Source: Stramonita haemastoma
Taxonomy: Eukaryota; Mollusca; Gastropoda; Neogastropoda; Muricidae
NCBI GenBank assembly: GCA_030674155.1
Contig: CM060344.1
Span: forward strand, 22,860,609 to 22,924,608
Length of the DNA: 64,000 nt
Direction of reading: 5' to 3'
Position numbers and translations under genes: made by a program. Under the pieces are notes generated by a model. The model was not told where the DNA came from. It did not search any database and saw nothing but the letters and a program-made list of their open reading frames with translations. This document shows, piece after piece, positions 50,166-63,768 of this stretch (position 1 is its first letter; each line of letters begins with the position of its first letter).

Positions 50166-50216
50166 GAGTCATAAAGATTTTTTGGACTGCCTGTGTGTGT
50201 GTGTGTGGGATCAGGC

Positions 50217-50260
<44 letters not shown>

Positions 50261-50262
50261 GT
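49900..50262. repeat. TG/TCTG compound repeat
   Basis: TCTG at 49913-49956, mixed TG/TGCA to 50125, then TG runs at 50130-50164 and 50218-50258. Confidence 0.9.
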
Positions 50263-50424
50263 GTTGAGTGTGGAATAAGTTTAGAATGCATGTTTGAGGA
50301 TAATATACAATATTGAATAAGTGGAAGTTGTAATTGTGTTCAGTGTGGAATTAGTGAAGTGTGCACTTGTGAGTGTTGTGTTCATTTCATCTATACTTGG
50401 CCTGTTTATTGTTTGTGTTGACAG

Positions 50425-50481
50425 ATCTGGGAGTGGTGATGGTGTTGGTGGTGTTGCACAGAAACTGCCCAAATTTTTTTT
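50425..50481 (+). other. Exon-like piece, 57 bp
   Basis: Between tttgtgttgacag and gtaagtattc, both close to splice consensus. Begins atctgggagtggtgatggtg. Length is a multiple of three. Confidence 0.4.
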
Positions 50482-50567
50482 GTAAGTATTCTTTGTCTGT
50501 GTTTTGGGGGAGGAGGGGGGGCCTTGTTGTGGACAGTGTCAATAATGTGTGTTGTTTGTGTTGACAG

Positions 50568-50618
50568 GCCTGGGGATGGTGGTGATTGTGGTGTGTGGAA
50601 ACTCCAAGAAGTTTTCAT
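50568..50618 (+). other. Exon-like piece, 51 bp
   Basis: Same acceptor and donor as the previous piece. Begins gcctggggatggtggtgatt, clearly related to it. Length is a multiple of three. Confidence 0.4.
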
Positions 50619-51305
50619 GTAAGTATTCTTCCTCTGTGTGTGATCGTTTTGTGTGTTTTTTGTTTTGTTTGCAGTTGGGGTTTTTGGGGGGAGGGGGGGG
50701 AGTTGTTGTGAAGTGTAAATAATGTTGATTGTTTTGTGTTGACAGACCTGGGGGTGTGTGGTGCACAGGCTGTGGATGGTGCACACAGACTGCTTGCTGA
50801 TGATCTGTGATGTGTGAGTGTTGTGCTGGAGTAGTGTGCTGTGTTAGATTTGAAGTGTGCTGACACAAGTGTCACCTTGGTTGATCTCTTTAACATTATC
50901 TGAAATGCTGTGGAATAAGATGAGTTCAGTTTATTTTGGTTTTTTTGTTGTTGTTGTATTTTTAAAAGAGGGGAGGATAAATGTTGGTGTATTGCGCAGA
51001 GTGTTATAGATTACATTCAGTCCTGTTGTTACTTCTCAGTTTGACTAAAAATCAGACTTGTAGTTACCTTTGAAATTTTACTTGCAAATCAAAAGGGAAT
51101 TTGAAAAAATAAGAAAGAGATTTTGTAACATATGTGGTTCTTACAACCTAGATCCTGTCTACAGTGTGATGTTGGCGCATTTGAAGGTGTTGTCAAAAGG
51201 TGATGATTATCAGATTGTTGCAGAAGGGGGTAGGAGGGAAGGGAAATGGGGAGGAGGAGTAGGAAAGATTGAACATGTACATGTTTATTTTGTGTGTGTT
51301 GACAG

Positions 51306-51363
51306 GACTGGTGTAAACACCAAGACAGCTGAAGACATGGAAGCCATTGAGGTGCCCATTTCA
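51306..51363 (+). other. Exon-like piece, about 58 bp
   Basis: Follows tgtgtgttgacag. Begins gactggtgtaaacaccaaga; the donor-like site is weaker (ca/gttaag). Confidence 0.35.
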
Positions 51364-52150
51364 GTTAAGTATTGTCGTAGTCAATTTGGTCAGTGTGTGT
51401 AAGTGTTGATATTTATGGATGCCATATGTTCACTTTTTCTGGTTAAATATTGTAGTGAATATATGTCTGTATGTTTTAAATGCTGATATTTGTGGTGCCT
51501 TGTCTTCGCTTTTTCCAGACAAACACAGGCCTTCAGAGTACATCCTTTCCAAACAAAATGTCCCCAATCAGGGTTTTCAACAGTTCTGAATTTTTAGAGT
51601 GGCATAGATTGTGTTATAACAAACAGTGATCATCAGTGTGTATAAATTCTGATAATGATAATTCTTTATACTGGTCATATCTTTATCAGTATGTATGAAT
51701 TTAGAACTCTGCAAAAATATGTATTTTTTCATTGAAAGATGAAGTAAGTGGTATTTTCTCTGCACCAAACAGCATGTCACTGTTCCAAGCTTTTTCACTA
51801 ACATCATGAATATTGTTGGGGGTGTTTTTACTAACCAACACAGAGGCCAGTCTGGGGGCTAAGTGGCAGAACGGCAGTTAGAGAAGTGTGCATTGGTGAT
51901 TGAGAGTGGAATTAAAGAAGCGTGTATGTGTCAGGGTAATGTACAATACGGAATAAATGTAAGGTGTACTTGTCATTGTTGTGATTGTAGGGAATTTGTG
52001 AGTGTTGGGTTCATTTCGTTTGTACTTGGCCTCTTTGTCCATGCAGGGACCTGAAAGAAGTTGTCTTTGATCCGTGTGTTTTGGGGGGAGGGGGTGGGGA
52101 GGGGTGTGTGATGGGCATGTGAGTGCTGTGTGTTTGCTGTCTGGTCACAG

Positions 52151-52273
52151 GGCTGGCAGGCGATTACTGACATCAGCACAGCTGAAGGAAGGAAGGAAGA
52201 CTGCAGAGAGAGACAGGACAGACAGACAGACAGACAGACAGAAGAACATTGGAGAATGGCACTTTCTATGCAG
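52151..52273 (+). other. Exon-like piece, 123 bp
   Basis: Between gtctggtcacag and atgcag/gttagt. Two frames are open for all 41 codons, one beginning GWQAITDISTAEGRKEDC. It contains a short (ACAG)n run. No domain recognised. Confidence 0.4.
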
Positions 52274-52284
52274 GTTAGTATTGT

Positions 52285-52920
52285 GTCTTGTGCTGTACTG
52301 TAGTTTATGATATTGTAGTGTATTGTGGTCTATGAATTGATGTGTATTATGATGTATTGTGGTCTATGATATTGTAGTGTAGTGTATTGTGATGTATGTA
52401 TTGTGGTCTATGATATTGTAGTGTATGTGGTGTATATTGTGATTACTGTATTGTGTGTATTATTGTAATGTAGTGTAGTGTATTGTGATGTACTGTATTG
52501 TGGTCTATGATATTGTAGTTGTAGTGTATTGTGGATGTACTGTAGTGGTCTATGATATGTAGGTATGTGTGTATTGTGTATGTAGTGTATTGTGTTCAAA
52601 TGATATTGTAGTGTATTTTGGTGTAGTGTATTGTGGTCTATGATATTGCAGTCAGTGATTTTAATGTATCTGTATTTGTGGTCTTTAATATTAGTGTTTT
52701 GGTAGTGTATTGTGGTCTATATTGTAGTGTAGTGTATAGTATTGTAGTGTAGTGTATAACATTGTAGTATAGTGCTGTACTGTACTGCCTGATATTGTAG
52801 TTACTGTGGTGTGGTGTACTGTAGTGTGGTGTACTGTAGTATAGGATCATGTAGTGTATGGTATTGTGCTGTACTGTTGTCTATGCAGTGTAGTGTATTG
52901 TGTTCTCTAATGTAGGATAT
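52285..52920. repeat. Degenerate minisatellite, roughly 27-40 bp unit
   Basis: Repeats of tattgtggtctatgatattg and tagtgtagtgtattgtg with many indels. Confidence 0.85.
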
Positions 52921-53288
52921 TGTAGATGTACCCCTTTTTCAGGGAAGACTTCAGTGACTGAAGTTCAGAATGCAGTCCCAGAATGTATTCTTTTATTTTG
53001 ATGACATGTCCAATATCCTCTAAGTAAAAGAATAGATTTTTTTTAATTTATCTTTTTTCTTTCATAGCAGGGGCAGGGTAGGGGTGATTAACCATAAGGA
53101 ATTTATTGCTTTGGTGGTTTGAAAATTGTCTGGGTTTGCCCTAAGATAAAAAGAAAGAAATGGTTGGCAGTGTTGGTCAACTTAGTGTTAAACCAGTGTG
53201 GGTTGTGTGAGGTGTGTTTCACTTGCTGTTGAAGTGACGGCGCTGTGGTGTCAGCCTTCTCCTGACCAGTCTTGTTGTCTGTCCACAG

Positions 53289-53470
53289 AGAGCAAGGCAG
53301 CTGTGAGGTCATCCTCCAGTGCTTCACAACAAAGTGTTGGTCTTGAAGTTTACGAATCAAACAGCCGAGTAATTCAAGGGAGGAATTATTTCTGTGTCCA
53401 TGTCTTCTTCAATTCGGGAAGTTTTCAGTGCTGGAGTGATTTGTACACCAGTCCTCAACAGCTGGTGTGA
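53289..53470 (+). CDS. Possible terminal exon
   Basis: Follows a good acceptor (cttgttgtctgtccacag). The frame SKAAVRSSSSASQQSVGLEV continues to a TGA at 53468-53470, about 60 codons with a Ser-rich start and a Cys/Phe/Trp-containing end. Composition is non-repetitive. It would need one base from the preceding exon, and neither open frame of the 123-bp piece supplies that. The join is therefore unproven. AATAAA signals at 54856-55005 could end the same transcript. Confidence 0.35.
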
Positions 53471-53559
53471 ATGGCGTTTCACATGGGATGTGGATATAGT
53501 GTAGTGTAGTGAGCTAGTTGTGTTGCCTGTTGCTGTGTTCGTTGCCTTGGGTTGTCTAC

Positions 53560-53692
53560 CCCTGGGGGTCACAACAGTCTTCTCTGTGTCCAAGTCTGGC
53601 TGCTCTCCCCAGGGAGAGAGCATCAGCGCTGGAGTGGCACCACTTTTTTTCTTCCTGTCAGCATGTGTGTGTGTGTGCATGTGTGTGTGTGT

Positions 53693-53741
<49 letters not shown>

Positions 53742-53860
53742 TGTGTACATGTGTGTGTGTTTCCCCATGAAGGTGGCGTTCTCTACAGACTTCAGCTCTC
53801 CTGTGATCGTGGGTTCTTTTATTTGCTCTAAATGTGTGTTGTACATGGGTCATCTATTTG
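53560..53860 (-). mobile_element. SINE-C fragment, diverged, with TG insertion
   Basis: ggctgctctccccagggaga, then tcagcgctggagtggcacca, a TG expansion (53662-53760), and ttctctacagacttc with gtgggttcttttatttgctc mirror the reversed body of SINE-C (compare 16900-17100). Confidence 0.6.
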
Positions 53861-54375
53861 TCGTCTATCTGAGTGAGATGAGAAGGTAAATGGAGGTCTT
53901 TATTTGCTCTAAATGTGTGTTGCACATGAGTCATCTATTTGTCGTCTATCTGAGTGAGATGAGAAGGTAAATGGAGGTCTTTTACTTAAATGTGTGTTGC
54001 ACATGAGTCATCTATTTATCGTCTATCTGAGTGAGATGAGAAGGTAAATGGAGGTCTTTATTTGCTCTAAATGTGTGTTGCACATGAGTCATCTATTTAT
54101 CGTCTATCTGAGTGAGATGAGAAGGTAAATGGAGGTCTTTATTTGCTCTAAATGTGTGTTGCACATGAGTCATCTATTTATCGTCTATCTGAGTGAGATG
54201 AGAAGGTAAATGGAGGTCTTTATTTGCTCTAAATGTGTGTTGTACATGAGTCATCTATTTATCGTCTATCTGAGTGAGATGAGAAGATAAATGGAGGTCT
54301 TTTACTTAAATTTGTGTTGCACATGGGTCATCTATTTATCGTCTATCTGAGTGAGATGAGAGGGTAAATGGAGGT
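53814..54375. repeat. 81-bp minisatellite, about seven copies
   Basis: ggtctttatttgctctaaat, catctatttatcgtctatct and gagatgagaaggtaaatgga recur. Unit starts are near 53892, 53972, 54049, 54130, 54211, 54292 and 54369, giving periods of 81 or 77 bp. The unit begins in SINE-C-like sequence. Confidence 0.92.
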
Positions 54376-54379
54376 CCGT

Positions 54380-54467
54380 GAGCTGCATACACTAAGCGCA
54401 TGTAAAACAACCCACAGTTCTAGGAAAGCTGTCCTTGGAAAAAGTCTGTAGAGAAAGCCACTTTGAT

Positions 54468-54475
<8 letters not shown>
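54380..54475 (+). mobile_element. SINE-C fragment, forward
   Basis: gcgcatgtaaaacaacccac, then aagctgtccttggaaaaagt and gtagagaaagccactttgat follow the forward body of SINE-C. It is cut by a CA repeat. It is inverted relative to the fragment at 53560-53860. Confidence 0.6.
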
Positions 54476-54515
<40 letters not shown>

Positions 54516-54530
54516 ACACACACACACACA

Positions 54531-54580
<50 letters not shown>
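54468..54580. repeat. (CA)n microsatellite
   Basis: CA run with two ACC interruptions. Confidence 0.95.
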
Positions 54581-54834
54581 AAAGTGGTGCTACAGAGAAA
54601 AGTGTGACATCAATCTGTTTTCTGGTATTGTTGATGAAGTCTATGAATATGATTGTCAGCGGTGTGTGACACCAGTCCCTAAAATATTGTATTTTTTTAT
54701 GAGAATTTTTATGTGGCTGTTGTGATGAAGACTTAAACACAGTGACATTGTTTATCTTTGATTTTTATTATTATCATCTTTTTTTTTTCTTTTAATAAGA
54801 ACACCATTTTTTTCATTTGTAATATTATTGCATG

Positions 54835-55012
54835 AGTGCTTTGCTGATGAAAGAAATAAACTCTTTGTGTTTTCATTCACAGTGCTATTATTTTTACACA
54901 ACCTTTTGCTGATGAAAAAAATAAACTTCAGAGTTTTTTTGTTTTTCTTTCACAATGTTATAATTTTTGACATGTTCTTTGCTTGCTGATAAAAGAAATA
55001 AACCTTGTTTTA
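54835..55012 (+). terminator. Three tandem AATAAA-containing units
   Basis: tttgctgatgaaagaaataa and variants occur near 54840, 54903 and 54978. Each contains AATAAA followed by T-rich DNA. They may act as polyadenylation signals for a plus-strand transcript or be a simple tandem repeat. Confidence 0.4.
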
Positions 55013-55151
55013 CATGTGTCTGTGGATTTTAACCTGTGCTTTTTTTCTGTGAGACCAGGTCTCTATCCCTTCTTCCTTTCTCTCTTCTCCTGTCTGTCCC
55101 TCTCTTTCATCCTTTTCTCTGTTCTGTCTTTCTCCTGTCTGTCTCCCCCTT

Positions 55152-55154
<3 letters not shown>

Positions 55155-55243
<89 letters not shown>
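55155..55243. repeat. (TC)n microsatellite
   Basis: TC run of about 88 bp. Confidence 0.95.
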
Positions 55244-55245
<2 letters not shown>

Positions 55246-55458
55246 GTTCCGTCTTTCTCCTGTCTGTCCCTCCCTTTCATATCTTACTGCACTCTGTTTT
55301 GTTCCCCCCTTTTTTTTTTTGTTTGATTGCCTGCTTGTTTTTTTAAGTGTGCATACAAGTTGGCAACTAGTCTGTAGATGAACCAAGAAATCTGCAGTCA
55401 TTAACTGATGACTCACACACACGCACGCACACACGCACGCACGCACGCACACATGTAC

Positions 55459-55690
55459 AGACTTCGGATGAGACTATAAACCGAGGTCCCATGTGCGAAC
55501 GCATGAAGAGCACCTTGCGCATACCTTAAAACCTGTTCCACTTTTCAAAAGAGCAGGCCAATGTGTGCCGGTGGGAATGGATGACAAAATTTACGCAATT
55601 ATATACACACAGGGTCTGGATGTAAAAAAAAGCACATGGTGCTTATTACGTTATCCTCGAAATAAGAGAATAAATAAAAAATTTTAAAAG
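55459..55690 (+). mobile_element. SINE-A, 3' part
   Basis: From cggatgagactataaaccga to cctcgaaataagagaataaa; head missing, moderately diverged. Confidence 0.85.
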
Positions 55691-55775
55691 ACACCTAATA
55701 GCACTTTACACACAGGGGCACAGATATATTGTAGCACATTCCCTCTTTTACACATGCATGCACACACAGCAGGAA

Positions 55776-55905
55776 CGGACAGTTTAGCCTTGTGGTCAGA
55801 ACAGTGCACTTGCAATCTGACGACCCAGGTTCCAATCTCCTTCAAGGAAATATTTTCCCCTTGAGTTAAAGTCAGCACAGACTCCACTCTCTAAAGTCGG
55901 ATACT
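55776..55905 (+). mobile_element. SINE-A, 5' part
   Basis: Head with A box tagccttgtgg and B box ggttccaatct, to gactccactctctaaagtc. Together with the preceding 3' part it could be a rearranged pair, but the order is 3' then 5'. Confidence 0.8.
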
Positions 55906-57036
55906 CGTTTATCTGTTTTCCTTTGCTTTCTTTTTGTGTGTATGATTCAACGAGTTTGTGGTAGTTATATCTGTTTTTTCCTTTACGCCTTTATTCAACT
56001 GTCCAAACAAACATGCTGACCTTAACTTTTCATCTCTTTTTTTCCCATCCTCATTGCCTATCTACTGTTACTTTTTTGTGGAAAGATGTTGAAACAAGAC
56101 ACACTCAAGCCTGCATGCTACAGACACAACGATCTTTTAAGTGACATGCAAAGATGCAACTCATTGCAGGTGCACACTCTCTCCTATCTTCTCTCAAAAA
56201 ATAATCCATAGTTTTCGGGAGAACAAACCGAAAGCACGTACAGCGGCGCGGGGAATTGAATGTTCATATATATTACCTGCTAATATTTTGATCAATTTAA
56301 GTACTCGGTGTGTTGGACGTCTACCTAACTGGCCATCTCTCCCTTTAACCTCACTCACATCGAGATATTAACGACAGTAATATATCTACAACGCCAATTA
56401 GAACTACAATCAACAATATCTCAAAACTATTAGCCCGTAGTAGCCCAGAAAAAGCAAAAAAAGAAAACAAAATCTTATTTTTGTACCCAGCGGTACACTT
56501 CGTGCTAACGAGCGACGCTTTGCATTCTCTCCCCTGACCTGAAAAAACACGATTGCCTTCTTTAAAACTACTAAATTTCATAAGGGCTCGGGGCTAGGAG
56601 CTTGGAGTGGCCTCCCCTTCAAAGAACACAGTTGCCTTCTTTGTTATTACTAAAATTCATAACGGAGGGCTGCTTCAAGGGAGTTAATTAGAAACACCCC
56701 CAAAGCAACTACTCGATGACGAATTCTTCTGTATCGATCTATATTTTGCACATGTTACATCATTTAAACCAGATAAAATTATTATTCTGGTTCTAGATAT
56801 CCAATGACCATACCTTTTTTTAACTTCTTAATTTTTTATATTCCTACAAAAATCAGTGAAAATAGAGATTATTATGCCTGAACATTGAACATTGTAAGCG
56901 TCTGTTAACCATTCACAAACTGGATGCAGCAAACACGGAGATGCAAAATAATTTTCTGGCTGTGAGTGTGTGTACGCTCGCCAATGCAATTAAAACAGAA
57001 TGTCGGATCTAGACCTAACGCAGATGCCGGTACCAC

Positions 57037-57040
<4 letters not shown>
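55906..57040. other. Non-repetitive stretch without a callable gene
   Basis: One of the longer stretches in the window free of obvious repeats. Frames at 56141-56371 and on the reverse at 56351-56581 show no domain. acagttgccttctttg-type sequence near 56550 and 56625 forms a weak internal duplication. Confidence 0.4.

Positions 57041-57042
<2 letters not shown>

Positions 57043-57076
<34 letters not shown>
57043..57076. repeat. Poly-C run
   Basis: 34 C residues; exact length uncertain. Confidence 0.85.
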
Positions 57077-57227
57077 TTCCCCACCCTGCTAATAATTGCC
57101 TACAAACACACACACGCATATTATGCTCGTTCATACTGGAATTGAAATCACATTGCACATGAATCTTGAGGAATTATATAAACAACTGTGTACTGCAGAG
57201 AACGACTAGACTTCTAAGATTGACAAT

Positions 57228-57550
57228 GGGGACGGGATAGCCTAGTGGTCAGAACATTGCGCTCGCAATTTGACGAACCATTCGATTCCCGTTCGAGGAG
57301 ATTTCTTTCCTGGAGTTAACATCAGCGCTGACTCCACTCTCCCCAAAAGTAAACAGGAACGTACGCAGAACATCTTGCGCACACGTTAAATCCTGTTCCG
57401 CTTTTCGTAAGAGTAGGCCATCGTGTGCCGGTGGGAACAGATGACAAGATTTACAAAACTGCATACACACAGGGACTGGATGTTAAAAAAAAAATGTTAA
57501 GCACACGAGTGCTTATTCCATTATCCTCGATATAAAAAAAAAGAAAAAAG
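57228..57550 (+). mobile_element. SINE-A with intact A box and internal deletion
   Basis: Head ggggacgggatagcctagtg with A box at 57238-57248; altered B box (cattcgattcc); about 45 bp lost near 57350; hairpin region extended by AAAAATGTT insertion; cctcgatataaaa then an A-rich tail. Confidence 0.88.
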
Positions 57551-57599
57551 AAAGGGGGAAGAGAAAGAGGGAGATATAACAAAGTAACAAGGGGGATGG

Positions 57600-57601
57600 A
57601 G

Positions 57602-57698
<97 letters not shown>
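57600..57698. repeat. (AG)n microsatellite
   Basis: AG run of about 95 bp next to the (AAGGC)n end of the tail element. Confidence 0.95.
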
Positions 57699-60500
<2,802 letters not shown>

Positions 60501-60504
60501 TCCA

Positions 60505-60509
60505 TGTGA

Positions 60510-60556
<47 letters not shown>

Positions 60557-60557
60557 T

Positions 60558-60607
<50 letters not shown>

Positions 60608-60628
60608 GTTGTTGTTGTTGTTGTTGCT
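60505..60628. repeat. (TGCG)n, (TG)n and (TTG)n compound repeat
   Basis: Consecutive runs of the three motifs. Confidence 0.95.
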
Positions 60629-60939
60629 CATGGATAAGTCTTTATGTTTCATGTATGAAAACTCTGATTATTTTGTTTTTTCGAATTTATTCTTGGCGTC
60701 ATAAAATATTCCAATGTGTTTTTTCTCTATAACTTTTTTTCATTTGACAAGATGTACGGCCGGATGCAATTTCTATTTTTATCATTGGACTAGCTAGGGG
60801 TGTCTGCTCAAATTAGTTTCGCGTTGCTATTTCTTCGGTAGGCAGCGGCACTTTTATACTTTCCGGTTTTTTCTTTCAATTGTGAAAACCTGTGGTCGGA
60901 TATTAGACCTAGACATGTGCAACTCAGCAGAGGCTTCCA

Positions 60940-61190
60940 TAAATGCACACACACACGCGCGCGCGCACGCACGCGCACACACACACACGCACACACACAC
61001 GCGCACGCACGCACGCACACACATTCAGGCACGCACGCACGCACCACACACACGTGCACGCACGTGCGCGCGCACACACACACACACACATATGCACACA
61101 TGCACACACACATACACACACATACACGCGCGCGGACACATACACACACATACACGCGCGCGGACACATACACACACATACACACACCTG
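60940..61190. repeat. CA/CG-rich repeat with 26-bp units
   Basis: CA repeats with cgcg steps, including acacatacacgcgcgcggac repeated at about 61117 and 61145. Confidence 0.85.
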
Positions 61191-61423
61191 AGAACCTTGT
61201 GCAAAGGTTTAAAATTGGGCCCAGTAGGCTAGGTAATTGGAAAAAAAGTCACAGGAAAAAAAGTCACAGAAAAAAATCATTCACAGGGAGAGAGAGGTAA
61301 GGTCAGTTGAAAACCGAACAACAACAAAAATAATAACTAGGCATAATAGTTTACTGGTTGTATATTCTCGACACTGTGGCCTTGTCACCAGTGTCGGTGC
61401 AGTGGACACTATTTGTTTTTCTT

Positions 61424-61625
61424 TCATATCGAGGATAATGGAACATCCAGTCCCCGTGTGTATGCGGTTTTGTAAACTTTGTCATCTGTTCCCATCAGCA
61501 CACAATGGCCTACTCTTCCGAAAAGCGGAACAGGTTTAAACGTGTGCGGAAGATGTTCTGCGTGTGTTTGCACATCACACCTCGGTTTATAGGCCTATAG
61601 GCCGAGTCTCTCATTGGAAGGATGA
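61424..61625 (-). mobile_element. SINE-A, partial
   Basis: 3' end shortened (hairpin lost between ggataatggaa and catccagtcc); body to the accgagg region with a small duplication; head missing. Confidence 0.8.
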
Positions 61626-61651
61626 AGTCTAGATCATCATCACTTCTTCGA

Positions 61652-61656
<5 letters not shown>

Positions 61657-61700
<44 letters not shown>
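61657..61700. repeat. (TG)n microsatellite
   Basis: TG run of about 42 bp. Confidence 0.95.
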
Positions 61701-61701
<1 letters not shown>

Positions 61702-62432
61702 ATCTTCACTTTATTATTATACTGGGCTCTGGTTCTTCTTTACCGAGTCATATACGCTTTCTTCTTAGATGAAAATACCATTTTTTCATCCCTGAAGCAA
61801 ATGAGGTTGATATAGTTCAAGAGACTGATCAATTTGGGCTATTTTCGATGCTAAGAAAAGTTGAAATTGAAAGTTTACCGAAAGCGTGGTTGCACTCCAC
61901 TGTAAGTAGAAGCAAAACGATTGTTACAAAGGGGCAGAAAATAGTCAATATTGTGAATCAATCTTTTTTTTTTTTTACACTGCCTCCTTCCAAAAAACGT
62001 TCTTTTAGGCAAGTTTGAAGCAAAATCTGCCCCAGAAAATTTTAAACAGAGAGCATTCTTTCAAAATTTACTTATCGATACATCTTGTTGATGTGATTAA
62101 ATTAACGTCCCAGCGGAGATTTCCGATTTAGGGACTGAATTGATACATATATCCCACAGTTTACAAACAATTTTTCATCAAGTGTATCCTACTCCCCCCA
62201 AAGTTTCTTTCCGAGCTGGGGGCTCTCATACTGCAAGTAGCATCCCAGTTTTCTGGAAATAGTGTGCTATGAATGTTCTCATTTCCGACACCCTTTAGCT
62301 AAATTTCTGCCTAAACAGCCTATTCTCTTGCCTTTATTTTAAGCAAAGTTAATATATTATCTCATTGACTTCTTAATGAGCTACAGTGAATGCTGGCCAG
62401 TTTTCCTGTAGACTAATAACCACTAGGTCTAT
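61701..62432. other. Non-repetitive stretch, nothing recognised
   Basis: AT-rich DNA without a convincing reading frame or RNA signal. Confidence 0.45.
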
Positions 62433-62436
62433 ATTT

Positions 62437-62548
62437 TTTATTTATTCTTTTTAAATCGAAGATAATGGAATAAGCACTCTTGTGCTTTTTTCGTCCAGTC
62501 CCCGTGTGTATGCAGATTTATAAATGTCATCTGTTCCTATCGGCAGAG
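62437..62548 (-). mobile_element. SINE-A 3' fragment
   Basis: Shows the hairpin (aagcactcttgtgctt) and the gtccccgtgtgtatgcag end, to ctgttcctatcggca. Confidence 0.8.
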
Positions 62549-62654
62549 AATACATGCTTATAGAATCTGTTTAGACTTGTCAGTCTGTGTCTGTAATGTC
62601 CGTTAGATCTTTGTTTGAGTCTGCAGTTTGTTTTTGTTAGGGTTTTTTTTCCCC

Positions 62655-62831
62655 CTTTTACTTCAAGGATTATGGAATAATCACTCGCATACTTTTTTTT
62701 ACTACTAGTGTGTATGCAGTTTTGTAAATGTCATCTGTTCTCACCGGCACACAATGGTCTACTCTTACGGAAAGCAGAACCGCATTTCACATGTGTGCAA
62801 GATGTTCTGGGTAGGTTCGCACAGGGGCCTC

Positions 62832-62836
<5 letters not shown>
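62655..62836 (-). mobile_element. SINE-A fragment cut by a TA repeat
   Basis: Decayed 3' end, body through ggcacacaatggtctactct to gggcctcggttta, where (TA)n starts. Confidence 0.8.

Positions 62837-62922
<86 letters not shown>
62836..62922. repeat. (TA)n then (TG)n microsatellite
   Basis: About 58 bp TA followed by about 27 bp TG. Confidence 0.95.
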
Positions 62923-62925
<3 letters not shown>

Positions 62926-63010
62926 GACGCGTTTGTCTGTTTACGTGATATAATGTATTATTCAGTGTCCGTTATATGGAGTTTGTAGTCATGTTATTCA
63001 GTGTCTATTA

Positions 63011-63325
63011 TATTTATTTATCCTTTTATATCGACAATGGAATAAGCACTCGTGTATTGATTTTTTTGTTGTTTTTTTACATCAAATCCCCGTGTGTATT
63101 CAGTTTTGTAAATCTTGTCATCTGTTCCCACCGACACACTATGGCCAACTCATACGAAAAGCGGAAAAGGATTTAAAAGGATTTAACGTGTGCGCAAAAA
63201 TGATCTGCCTGCGTTCGCATACGGGGCCTCAGTTTATGGTCACATCCGAAGGACTATTTGGGAGGGTGGAGTCAGCACTGATGTTAACCCCAGAAGAAAA
63301 ATCTCCTCCACTGGGAATCGATGTA
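63011..63325 (-). mobile_element. SINE-A, most of body
   Basis: From the AAAT tail through the body to aatctcctccactgggaatc; head lost. A 10-bp duplication (aaaaggattt) at 63166-63185. Confidence 0.88.
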
Positions 63326-63436
63326 TATAGATGTGTTCCGCGTCTGTGTGTAGATATCTGTAGGTCTGACGAGTTTGTTATAGAATGTCGGTTGATCAGT
63401 GCCTGTAACGATCGTAAGACAGTGTTATCAGACACG

Positions 63437-63613
63437 TTTTTATTTATCTAATCCTTTGATATCGAGGATAATGGAATAAGTACTCATGCGCTTTTTTTTT
63501 TTTTACATCATCATTACGTCATCTGTTCCCACCGGCACACGATGGCCTTCTCTTACGAATAGCACAACTTTTGCTTAAGATGTTTAGCGCGTTCGCACAC
63601 GGGTTTATCATCT
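63437..63613 (-). mobile_element. SINE-A, partial with deletions
   Basis: atcgaggataatggaataag, a T run in place of part of the tail, body to gttcgcacacgggttta. Confidence 0.82.
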
Positions 63614-63631
63614 ACGTTTTTTTAAAAATCT

Positions 63632-63768
63632 ATTTTATTCTTTAATACCGGGAATAATGGGATAAGCACTTATATAAAAAAAAAATTTCCATCCAGTCCC
63701 TGTGTATATGCTTAAGATGTTCTGCATGCGTTCGCAGCACACAGCCTCGGTTTACAGTCTCATCCGAA
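63632..63768 (-). mobile_element. SINE-A, partial with deletions
   Basis: ggaataatgggataagcact, gtccctgtgtatatgc, then a deletion to ttaagatgttctgcatgcgt and tctcatccgaaag. Confidence 0.82.

Larger units (their letters stand above)
50265..52150 (+). repeat. Diverged tandem units with exon-like inserts
   Basis: A unit with gtggaattagtgaagtgtgc, tgttcatttcatctatactt and an acceptor tttgtgttgacag recurs. The region before 50425 is homologous to 51885-52046. Exon-like pieces follow: 50425-50481 (57 bp), 50568-50618 (51 bp), 50746 onward with no clear end, and 51306-51363. The first two share the donor gtaagtattc. The copy at 52047 has lost its donor. Confidence 0.5.

Noticed and set aside
51070..51402. 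110-codon plus-strand frame
   Set aside because: It runs across an apparent intron with a good acceptor at 51305 and has no recognisable domain.
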